Notes under the pieces: model-generated
What the model saw: only the letters and a program-made list of their open reading frames with translations
The model's database searches: none
What the model was told of the DNA's origin: nothing
Origin: Fundicoccus culcitae
Lineage (GTDB): Bacteria > Bacillota > Bacilli > Lactobacillales > Aerococcaceae
DNA length: 64,000 nucleotides
Assembly (NCBI RefSeq): GCF_024661895.1
Contig: NZ_CP102453.1
Coordinates: forward strand, 1,178,001-1,242,000
Direction of reading: 5' to 3'
Shown here: piece after piece, positions 9,259-16,603 of the stretch
Layout: each line of letters opens with the position of its first letter
Position numbering within the stretch: the first letter of the stretch is position 1
Made by a program: the position numbers and the translations under genes

Positions 9259-10377
9259 TTAATAGAATTCACGCGCATATTTTTTAACTTTTTCAATATC
9301 AACTGTTAAACCGAAACCTGGTCCATCTGGCACAACTAATTCAAAATCTTTAACTTCTAGCTCTTCAACCGTTATACGATCTTTATACAAGAATTGACCA
9401 AATAGTTCAGTACCAAATTCAAAGTCATGGATAGTTGAGTAAACAGAAAGAGCCATAGCAGATCCTAAGCTGCTTTCAATCATAGTTCCACCATATAATC
9501 CGAGTCCAGCACCTTCAGCAATTCCTGCAACCTTTTTAGTTTCTAATAACCCACCATGTTTACATGGTTTTAAAGCAATACTATTTCCAGCTCTATTTTT
9601 AGCAATTCTGAATACATCATTTACATAAGTTGATGATTCATCTGCCATAATTGGCACATCAAAACGTTCAGTCAAACGGGACATAGCTTCATAATTCCAG
9701 ACTGGCACAGGTTGTTCAATCATATTTACGCCATATTCTTCTAATTTCTTAATGCAACGAACAGAAGTATCTTCGTCCCAAGCTTGATTGATATCTACAG
9801 TAATTTTTGCTTGTTCACCAACTGCTTCAATAATTTTACGAACGTGTTCCACGTTTTCGTCTGGATCACCTTTACCAATTTTTAACTTGAAGATTTTATG
9901 ACGTCTAATTTCTAATAAATGCTTAGCTTCTTCAATATCACGTTCAGTATTTCCTGATGCTAATGTCCAAGCTAAAGGAATTGATTGATGGATTTTTCCA
10001 CCTAATAGCTCATAAGCAGGTACATTCTTTTGACGAGCAGCCAAGTCAATTAATGCCCCCTCAACAACGGCTTTAGAATAGTTGTTCCCTTTCGCAAAAT
10101 GGTTGATTTCCCACATAATACGATTGAAGTCGGAAGCTTCACGTCCAATTACAAGATCTTTTAAATATGAATCGATGTTAACTTTAATTGCTTCTGGAGT
10201 TTGCTCACCGTAAGCAATCCCTCCTATGTTAGCAACTTCAGACCATCCTTCTGTACCGTCTTCATCAATAGCACGTCCAACAATGATAGCTTGACTTGTA
10301 ATGGTAGTCATTGATAATTGGTGAGGACGAACTGTTTCCATGTCTAAAATGTATGTTTTAAAATCTTTAATAGTCAT
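9259..10377 (-). CDS. Muconate cycloisomerase-like enzyme (mandelate racemase/MLE subgroup, enolase superfamily)
   Basis: 372 residues. Enolase-superfamily architecture: N-terminal capping domain (1-130), then a barrel with the KxK base motif (KLKIGK, about residue 165), metal-ligand Asp in TVDINQAW (about 195), Glu in MIEQPV (about 222), Asp in MADESS (about 246) and the second-base Lys in ALKPCKHGG (about 270). The LKxxKxGG pattern is that of muconate lactonizing enzymes and relatives; some relatives are dipeptide epimerases or o-succinylbenzoate synthases. The neighbouring carboxymuconolactone-decarboxylase-like, enol-lactonase-like, CoA-transferase and thiolase genes favour cycloisomerisation of a muconate-like dicarboxylate (inference). 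Confidence 0.85.
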   Translation of the reverse strand: MTIKDFKTYILDMETVRPHQLSMTTITSQAIIVGRAIDEDGTEGWSEVANIGGIAYGEQTPEAIKVNIDSYLKDLVIGREASDFNRIMWEINHFAKGNNYSKAVVEGALIDLAARQKNVPAYELLGGKIHQSIPLAWTLASGNTERDIEEAKHLLEIRRHKIFKLKIGKGDPDENVEHVRKIIEAVGEQAKITVDINQAWDEDTSVRCIKKLEEYGVNMIEQPVPVWNYEAMSRLTERFDVPIMADESSTYVNDVFRIAKNRAGNSIALKPCKHGGLLETKKVAGIAEGAGLGLYGGTMIESSLGSAMALSVYSTIHDFEFGTELFGQFLYKDRITVEELEVKDFELVVPDGPGFGLTVDIEKVKKYAREFY

Positions 10378-10399
10378 TAATATATCTTCCTTTAAAATT

Positions 10400-11107
10400 T
10401 TATTTTGTATCTAAATGATCACTTAATTCAAACCAAGTTGGTATTCCAGCTGTAAATATAATTACAAAACCTAAATCTACCAATTCAGCATCTGTCACTC
10501 CATTTGCTTTAGCTTCCACAATTGCTTGTTCAGCATCTTTCCCTCGCATCTCAGTTATATACATTCCAACATATGCCACATATTTCTTCTCTTTAGTAAC
10601 AAATCCTTTTTCAAAAATTAAATCTCTAACCAATTCCCCTTCATTCAAACCATTAAGTACCTTCTGAAGAAAACTATGATTTTTAGTTGGTGTTTGTTTA
10701 ATAATTTCCTCTAAAATCTCTTCTACAGATTGGTATGTTGGTTTTATCTCAAATTTAATTCCATCAGCTAATTGTAAATGAGCAGCTATGGCTTTTAATG
10801 AAATCTCTAATGACTTAAACCCACCATAAACATAAGAAACCAAAAAGTACTCAACTAATTCTTCAAAAGTTAATCCTTTAATTGTACCAGCTTCAGTATG
10901 AGCAACCATTGTTCGATCATACAATTTTCCAGCATTAACAGCTGCGATTAATACATCTTTTTCAACATCGGTTAAGACATCTGTTTTAAAAGCCTCTGAC
11001 CTAAATTGTGTATAATACTCAAGCATTTTTGGATTATAGTCATGCATAACTTGAACCCAATTAGGTACCTGTCCATATACTTCTTTAAAATAATCGATTG
11101 CCGACAA
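10400..11107 (-). CDS. Carboxymuconolactone decarboxylase-like (AhpD-like) protein
   Basis: 235 residues, roughly double the size of a single AhpD-like domain. Two helical repeats are visible: one around residues 35-110 (SEAFKTDVLTDVEKDVLIAA, then MVAHTEAGTIKGLTFEELVE) and a degenerate one around 150-225. The sequence has no cysteine, so it is not an AhpD peroxidase; this fits the decarboxylase branch. In the beta-ketoadipate pathway such an enzyme converts gamma-carboxymuconolactone to the enol-lactone. Placed 22 bp before the muconate-cycloisomerase-like gene. Function rests on family and neighbours. Confidence 0.75.
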   Translation of the reverse strand: MSAIDYFKEVYGQVPNWVQVMHDYNPKMLEYYTQFRSEAFKTDVLTDVEKDVLIAAVNAGKLYDRTMVAHTEAGTIKGLTFEELVEYFLVSYVYGGFKSLEISLKAIAAHLQLADGIKFEIKPTYQSVEEILEEIIKQTPTKNHSFLQKVLNGLNEGELVRDLIFEKGFVTKEKKYVAYVGMYITEMRGKDAEQAIVEAKANGVTDAELVDLGFVIIFTAGIPTWFELSDHLDTK

Positions 11108-11125
11108 GTTAATCCCCCCCTTCTA

Positions 11126-12580
11126 TTAAAATACTATTGGTAACCAGAAATAAACTACTAAGATGATTCCAACAAATGAAGCCAATACAAATGGCGTTCC
11201 TACTTTAATTAACTCTGACATTTCAAAGTCGCCTTGACCATAGATAATCCCCATCAACGGTGTTCCGCTAGGTACGGTTGCTGCAAACCCAGCACCTAAA
11301 GCAGCTGCTGTCATTAACATAAAAGGATCATAGCCCATCGTTTGAGCAATAGATGCAGCAATCGGAATTACAATTGTTCCTGTAGCAGTATTTGGAGCAA
11401 TTTGTGTAACTAACAGTGAAAAGCCTGTAACAATAGCAACCATCGTAAATTCAGAAGCTCCTTCAAAGAGCAACAGCTGTTCACCTAACCAAGATGCTAA
11501 GTCTGTTCCTGTAAAACCAGCAGCAACAGCCATACCACCCATTAACATTAGAATAACTGCCCAAGGCATCTTAGAAACAGAATCATTGTTTAGAATTCTT
11601 CCTCCTTGCTTGTCAGGGATAATATACAAAATTACACAAGCAATAATTGAGATTACTGTATCTGATAATCCTTGAATTCCATCAAATAAAAACGTGCGGA
11701 AAATCCAAAAGAAGACAGTTAATGCAAAAACGACAGAAACAACTTTTTCTTCATAAGACATTTTACCTAATTTTTTAATTTCACTATCAATATAGTCTTT
11801 TCCTTTTTCAAGCTGTTTCTTATCATATTTATAAAAAACATTATTCAAAATAAAGATAACAACAACCAATTGAAGTAGTGCTAGGGGAAATTCAAAAAGC
11901 ATAAATTGAGCAAATGGAATCTCAAATCCTAATAATTCACCCGCAAATGCTGAAAGCGAGATATTGGTTGGTGTTCCAATCAAGGTCATAGAGCCCCCAA
12001 TAATAGCTCCAAAAGCAACAGCCCAAACAGATGATTTTCTAAATTTTTGTGCATCTGATTCATTTGTTGGATCTTCTTCTAAGATAAGATCTGTCATTTT
12101 ACTACCCATTGCTAAAGCAATTGGTAATAACATCAATGCGGTCGCAGTATTTGATACCCACATTGAAATAAATGTCGCTGCTAACAATAACCCAATAATT
12201 AATCGGTTTAAGCTTGTTCCAACAATCCCAATAATGTTTAATGCAATACGATTATGCAGATTCCATTTTTCTAATGCTAATGCAATCGCAAATCCGCCAA
12301 AAAACATAAAAATTGTATTATTCCCATAAGCAGAAGCTGTTTCACCAGCACTCAAAGCACCTGTCAAAGGGAATAAAAATAATGGAACTAAACCTGTAAT
12401 CCCTGTATTAATTGATTCAAAAATCCACCATGATCCCATAAGCGCTAATGTTGCTAAAACACCTACACCAGATTGTGATAACGTACCAAAGGGGATAAAC
12501 CAGTAAATCAAAATAAATAAGACGATACCTAAAACAAATCCAAATAATTGACCTTTAGTATATGATTGTTTTGTTTTCAT
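11126..12580 (-). CDS. DASS/SLC13-family anion (di-/tricarboxylate) transporter
   Basis: 484 residues with about twelve hydrophobic segments. The two inverted-repeat substrate/sodium signatures are clear: SNTATALMLLPIA (about residue 145) and NTATGTIVIPIA (about residue 395), with GTPTNISLSAF between them. SLC13/DASS proteins import succinate, citrate and other dicarboxylates, usually with sodium. It leads the operon with DUF3870 and precedes the decarboxylase and cycloisomerase genes, so it is probably the entry route for the dicarboxylate degraded here. Confidence 0.93.
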   Translation of the reverse strand: MKTKQSYTKGQLFGFVLGIVLFILIYWFIPFGTLSQSGVGVLATLALMGSWWIFESINTGITGLVPLFLFPLTGALSAGETASAYGNNTIFMFFGGFAIALALEKWNLHNRIALNIIGIVGTSLNRLIIGLLLAATFISMWVSNTATALMLLPIALAMGSKMTDLILEEDPTNESDAQKFRKSSVWAVAFGAIIGGSMTLIGTPTNISLSAFAGELLGFEIPFAQFMLFEFPLALLQLVVVIFILNNVFYKYDKKQLEKGKDYIDSEIKKLGKMSYEEKVVSVVFALTVFFWIFRTFLFDGIQGLSDTVISIIACVILYIIPDKQGGRILNNDSVSKMPWAVILMLMGGMAVAAGFTGTDLASWLGEQLLLFEGASEFTMVAIVTGFSLLVTQIAPNTATGTIVIPIAASIAQTMGYDPFMLMTAAALGAGFAATVPSGTPLMGIIYGQGDFEMSELIKVGTPFVLASFVGIILVVYFWLPIVF

Positions 12581-12589
12581 AAATTTTAC

Positions 12590-12916
12590 CTATTCCTTTT
12601 TCTCAAAATGATCAATATAACGTTGTTGTGCCACTTTTATCGCTCCTGCAATTGATGGGGCAGAAGGTATAAAAAGATTAGCTTCAACGGTTTTTAAAAT
12701 TTCATCAAGATCATCAACAAAATTCATACCGACTAACATTCTTCTAAAATAATCTTGTGCTAACTGTGTTACAAATGTACATTCTGCTTTAACAATGATG
12801 TGTGAGGTACGGTTGACTTCGAACATCACACCTACAACAGCACTTTCTTCATACATTACTGTTCCTTTGGGTAATCTAGTATATCCTGAGACGAATACAG
12901 TATCTAAAATTCGCAT
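12590..12916 (-). CDS. DUF3870-family small protein
   Basis: 108 residues, ATG start after GGAGGTAATTAA. The sequence (VFVSGYTRLPKGTVMYE, then VGVMFEVNRTSHIIVKAECT and the late FIPSAPSIAGAIKVAQQRYI) matches the DUF3870 family as I know it; no biochemical function is known to me. It is the first gene of the seven-gene leftward catabolic operon and sits 9 bp before the DASS transporter, so a role tied to that transporter or to metabolite sensing is plausible. No catalytic motif can be named. Confidence 0.8.
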   Translation of the reverse strand: MRILDTVFVSGYTRLPKGTVMYEESAVVGVMFEVNRTSHIIVKAECTFVTQLAQDYFRRMLVGMNFVDDLDEILKTVEANLFIPSAPSIAGAIKVAQQRYIDHFEKKE

Positions 12917-12989
12917 TTAATTACCTCCATATTTTAATTTAGATTCTAAAGAGACCGGCTTAAAAACATTTCCACTCCTTTCTAAAACA

Positions 12990-13042
12990 AAACAAAAAAC
13001 CACAGAGTTATCCCTTAAAAAAAGAATTACTCCATGGTTTTA
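12990..13042 (-). terminator. Intrinsic terminator, possibly attenuator, upstream of the catabolic operon
   Basis: In the minus direction AAAACCATGGAGTAATT pairs with the later AACTCTGTGGTTTT, followed by T-rich TTGTTTTG. It ends the enol-lactonase-like transcript (CDS ends 13197) or, since it lies only about 75 bp before the DUF3870 start, could attenuate read-through into the seven-gene operon. A TATAAT-like box (minus strand, about 13138-13143) lies upstream of the hairpin. Confidence 0.7.
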
Positions 13043-13196
13043 CTCATTATAAATTGATTTAATGTCTCTATAAATAGAACACACTAAGGTTTACAATGCA
13101 GCCCCTGAAATTTCTTATAGCAAACGCTACCATCACAATAATTATACAAAATGTAAAGGTGTTATGCATTAAAATATGGTTAGATTTTTATTAATA

Positions 13197-14042
13197 TTAA
13201 TTAATCTTGTTTTTTAGAAAAATCTCGATTTCGTTTACAACATCATCACGTCTTGTAAACACTAAATTATAGTGATTAGCTGGTGTATGGAATACAGTAA
13301 TGTCCTTGATTGACTCAATTGTTTTTGTATAATGCTCATCTAAAAACAAGGGTGGATTTGAACCAATATTTCCTTCACAAATAATCAATAAGACAGGAAC
13401 ATTAATTGTTTGTCCATATTTACTAATGTCAAATTCCCAGAAAGTTGACCAATCTTCACGTATTGTTGCTTCTTCAGCTTTATTTTCCCAGTAATCACCA
13501 TGATCCTTAATTTCATAAGTTAAAACACTGACGATATTTTCATCAGTTGGAATACCAAATGCCTCATAGCCTTGTGCTACTGTTTGCACATATTCCTCTT
13601 GAGATGACCAATGTTTACTTAAGCGGCTAAATGATGGTTCTACAATTGGTTTTTGATGTTCTGTCATTGTTGCAGCCCCATCTAATAAAACAACCCCTTT
13701 GACATCTGGAATTTCACTTGCCACAATTGCCGAAATAAAACCGCCCATTGAATACCCCATAAGGATTGGATTACTGATTCCTAAGGCTTCAATCAACGCT
13801 TTAATATCTTCAGCATGATTAAAAATACTCGATGGCTTTTCACCTTCGCTACTCTCACCACGTCCTCGTAAATCCATAGTTATCACACGATAACCTTCTT
13901 TTGCAAAATGCTTAGAGTAAAAATTTAATTGCATTCCATTCCCAGTCAAACCGTGAATTCCAATAATTGTCCCTCTATCTCCTCCATTATTATCAAATAT
14001 CTTTAATTTACTTTCTCCAATTTCTACTATTCTTTCTTCCAA
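13197..14042 (-). CDS. Alpha/beta hydrolase, 3-oxoadipate enol-lactonase-like
   Basis: 281 residues, TTG start preceded by GGAAGGTGA. Alpha/beta-hydrolase fold: oxyanion HGLTGNG (about residue 31), nucleophile elbow GYSMGG with Ser at about residue 97, DLRGRGES, and the late catalytic His in TPANHYNL. PcaD-type enol-lactonases have this layout and size, but so do many esterases and carbon-carbon hydrolases. The muconate-type neighbours to its left favour lactone opening to a beta-keto acid; a carboxylesterase activity is the main alternative. Confidence 0.8.
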   Translation of the reverse strand: MEERIVEIGESKLKIFDNNGGDRGTIIGIHGLTGNGMQLNFYSKHFAKEGYRVITMDLRGRGESSEGEKPSSIFNHAEDIKALIEALGISNPILMGYSMGGFISAIVASEIPDVKGVVLLDGAATMTEHQKPIVEPSFSRLSKHWSSQEEYVQTVAQGYEAFGIPTDENIVSVLTYEIKDHGDYWENKAEEATIREDWSTFWEFDISKYGQTINVPVLLIICEGNIGSNPPLFLDEHYTKTIESIKDITVFHTPANHYNLVFTRRDDVVNEIEIFLKNKIN

Positions 14043-14070
14043 AAAATCACCTTCCCTAATCAGTACATTA

Positions 14071-14142
14071 AAAAAAGCCCAACTATCCCTAGATACAATT
14101 ACTATGATATATAGTATATGTATTAGGATAGTCTGGGCTTTT
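14071..14142. terminator. Long hairpin with terminator character in the leader of the hydrolase gene
   Basis: AAAAGCCCAACTATCC (14073-14088) pairs with GGATAGTCTGGGCTTTT (14126-14142); a second dyad (GATACAATTACTATG with CATATGTATT-like sequence) fills the loop. In the minus direction the stem ends GGGCTTTTTTTAATG, a good terminator, placed 29 bp before the hydrolase TTG codon. No minus-strand gene lies upstream before the divergent BKACE gene, so it may be a leader attenuator. Confidence 0.7.
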
Positions 14143-14621
14143 ATAATAATTGATTAAATTATTAATAACTCAAGACTAAGATGTCAAACATTAAAAAAAT
14201 AACTTTTATTGACATCGCTTACTTAAGTATATCATAAAATATTCTCTATGCAAACATTAATTAATTTTTTTTATCTTTAATCATAAATTTAAAGTATTCT
14301 TTTATCCAACAAACCTTAGTTTTTAAATTCGTTTCCTACCCTATTTGCCATGTAACTTACTTTTAATTTATTCAATAATACCACTTCTTTTGACAAACTT
14401 AGTTACTATTTTAAAACTTTAAACTCTGTAATTCTAGCCTAATTTACCTTGTCAAAGTATGTTCTAAAGAGCTATTTAATTGTTTTTATTTCTTGTTCGA
14501 TGAATTAAGTCATATTAGTATAACAATTGATGATATGATATATTATCATAACTACAACCTATTCATTTGTTTTTATTAATAAGATATTTACATAAAAGAT
14601 AATAAGAAAGAAGGAAAAACG
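14143..14621. other. Intergenic region upstream of BKACE, with operator-like palindrome
   Basis: 479 very AT-rich bases with no convincing reading frame. It must hold the divergent promoters for the hydrolase (leftward) and the BKACE (rightward). The clearest element is TATGATA-TAT-TATCATA at 14534-14550, a perfect 7-bp inverted repeat that looks like a repressor operator and overlaps a likely -10 zone for BKACE. TTGACA at about 14209-14214 is a possible isolated -35. Nothing else recognised. Confidence 0.55.
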
Positions 14622-15491
14622 ATGAATCATCATCAAAATAATAAAACAATCATTACAGTAGCAATCACTGGATCACAGGGTTCTAAAAAACTAAATCCCA
14701 ATACGCCCGTTACCAATGATGAAATGATTGAAGATGCATATCAATGTTATTTACATGGTGCTTCAATTGTACATATACATGTAAAGGCCGATGATCAAGA
14801 AACATATGAGATAAATACTAATTCAATCAGTTATATCATTGAAGAGTTAGCAAAGAAATGTGACATAATCGTTAATGTTTCAACATCTGGAGAAGATTTC
14901 ACCTATCAAGGTTTAACAATAAAAGGTGAACTTGATTCAATTCAGAAAAAACGTATCAATATTTTGGATTTAAAACCAGAAATGGCATCATATGACATTC
15001 CCACAATGAATATAGGTGAAAAAATTTTTATGAATCCTGTACCTTTTTTGCGCCAAGCAGGACAAAAAATGCAAGAATTATCCATATTACCTGAAATTGA
15101 AATTTTTAATCTTAGTGATATTCATCAAGCGGAGCAATTAATTCGTCAAGGTTACCTTTCTGAGAAAGCTAATTTTCAACTATGCTTAGGGATTGAAGGT
15201 GGAATCCCTGCATCGGTAAAAAATCTCGTCATATTACATGATGCTCTTCCAAAAGGAGTTAATTGGAGTGCTTTTGGCATCAGTCGTATGCATCTTCCTA
15301 TTATGTATACTACGCTTGCATTTGGTGGTAATATTCGCGTTGGTTTAGAAGATAATCTCTATTATTCTTATGGTCAACTTACAACAAATGTTGAACTTGT
15401 TAAAAGATCCGCAAGAGTAATTAAAGAATATGGAAATAGCGTTGCAACTCCTGCTGAAGCAAGGGATATTTTAGGAGTATACTCAAAATAA
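14622..15491 (+). CDS. Beta-keto acid cleavage enzyme (BKACE, DUF849 family)
   Basis: 289 residues, ATG start after AGAAAGAAGG. BKACE family features: N-terminal TIITVAITGSQGS barrel start, the zinc-binding HIHVK motif (about residue 48-52), a conserved NVSTSGE strand (about 87) and the late AFGISRMHLPIMYTTLAFGG segment. BKACEs condense a beta-keto acid with acetyl-CoA to give acetoacetate and an acyl-CoA; Kce of lysine fermentation is the classic member. Acetoacetate released here would be the substrate of the CoA-transferase and thiolase at 5.2-7.8 kb, which ties this gene to that operon functionally. The keto-acid substrate is not known. Confidence 0.9.
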   Translation: MNHHQNNKTIITVAITGSQGSKKLNPNTPVTNDEMIEDAYQCYLHGASIVHIHVKADDQETYEINTNSISYIIEELAKKCDIIVNVSTSGEDFTYQGLTIKGELDSIQKKRINILDLKPEMASYDIPTMNIGEKIFMNPVPFLRQAGQKMQELSILPEIEIFNLSDIHQAEQLIRQGYLSEKANFQLCLGIEGGIPASVKNLVILHDALPKGVNWSAFGISRMHLPIMYTTLAFGGNIRVGLEDNLYYSYGQLTTNVELVKRSARVIKEYGNSVATPAEARDILGVYSK

Positions 15492-15575
15492 TCGGAAAAT
15501 TAGATTACTATTGGGATTGCTAGTACCTTTCCGTATCGATTTATGTTCTTATCTTACACTTAGTCACAAAAACAT

Positions 15576-15627
15576 AAAAACGAACTCCGATAGCTTTTTG
15601 TTAAAAAAGTAATTGGAGTTCGTTTTT
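15576..15627. terminator. Bidirectional terminator between BKACE and AraC-family gene
   Basis: AAAAACGAACTCC (from 15576) pairs with GGAGTTCGTTTTT (to 15627), with a second short AT/AT pairing and an A/T-rich loop. The genes converge on it (BKACE ends 15491, the AraC gene ends 15630), so it serves both. Confidence 0.9.
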
Positions 15628-15629
15628 AT

Positions 15630-16493
15630 TCACTGATTTGATCTTATAATCGCTTGGTTCTTACTATCGTATGTTTGGCGAAAATGAGTCGGTGAATATT
15701 TCGTGTGTAATTTAAATGCTGCTGAAAAGGTTAGAACATCCTTGTATCCTGATACTTCACTGATACTAGAAATAGATTGTTCAGTATCTATTAGGAGTTG
15801 TTTTGCCTTTTCCATCCTAAGATGAGTTAAATAATTTTTGGGACTAATATCATATTCTTCTTTGAAAATTCTTGATAAATAACTGCGATTTAAAGCCATC
15901 TTGTTGGCAATTTCTGCTATGGTTACTTCTTTGGAATAATTAGAATCTAAATAATTCTTTAATTGAATGACATACTTTTTCTTTTGAGTCAATTGATTGT
16001 TGTCATTGCTTGGTGAAACAGTTATCAATAACCTCAACAAGGAGTATGTCTTTTCAAATAAAGATAAATGATAATAAGTATTAAAATTGTTTAGTCCCAT
16101 TAAATCAATGATACTACTAAATTTATCATCAAATTTCACAATATTTTCTTTTGACAAATTCCTTAGTATCATATCATTGAACAAACTTGATTGTTGCAAA
16201 TAATTGATGATTTTGTTGCCGTTTAAGCCAATCCAAAAATAAGACCAGGGATCATTTGAATCTGCTTGATAATAAGTTTCTACTTTAGGTAATAGAAGGA
16301 AGAAGTCACCTTCTCCTAAATGGTATGTATTTTCACCAACATAAAATGTGCCTTTTCCACTTCGGATAAAATGTAAGACAAATAGATCCCTCACCTCAGG
16401 ACCGTAGGATTGATTTGGCTTACAATCTTCAAAACCATAAAACTCCACTTTTAGGTCTGTTGTATTTGATTCATAGTCAGTATAGTAAAGCAT
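15630..16493 (-). CDS. AraC-family regulator of the raffinose operon (RafR/MsmR-like)
   Basis: 287 residues. N-terminal cupin sensing domain (residues 1-140, with the SGKGTFYVGENTYHLGEGDFF core) and C-terminal double helix-turn-helix (about 185-280: VTIAEIANKMALNRSYLSRIFK, then SISEVSGYKDVLTFSAAFK). This matches MsmR/RafR activators of multiple-sugar operons. It is divergent from the alpha-galactosidase gene with a 110-bp gap, the usual layout for an activator that responds to melibiose or raffinose. Confidence 0.9.
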   Translation of the reverse strand: MLYYTDYESNTTDLKVEFYGFEDCKPNQSYGPEVRDLFVLHFIRSGKGTFYVGENTYHLGEGDFFLLLPKVETYYQADSNDPWSYFWIGLNGNKIINYLQQSSLFNDMILRNLSKENIVKFDDKFSSIIDLMGLNNFNTYYHLSLFEKTYSLLRLLITVSPSNDNNQLTQKKKYVIQLKNYLDSNYSKEVTIAEIANKMALNRSYLSRIFKEEYDISPKNYLTHLRMEKAKQLLIDTEQSISSISEVSGYKDVLTFSAAFKLHTKYSPTHFRQTYDSKNQAIIRSNQ

Positions 16494-16554
16494 AGTTCTC
16501 TCCTTAAGTCTTTATAGTAACATTTTAACATATTCAAATTGCTTTTTACTATTT

Positions 16555-16568
16555 TTATAGCGGTTTCA
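16555..16568. promoter_or_regulatory. cre site (CcpA operator) upstream of alpha-galactosidase
   Basis: TTATAGCGGTTTCA on the + strand is, reversed, TGAAACCGCTATAA, which fits the cre consensus TGWAANCGNTNWCA at all but one constrained position. It lies about 36 bp before the alpha-galactosidase start, where CcpA would repress in the presence of glucose. Confidence 0.7.
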
Positions 16569-16603
16569 ATGTAGTTTAATAAATACATAAGTATTAAGGG
16601 GGT

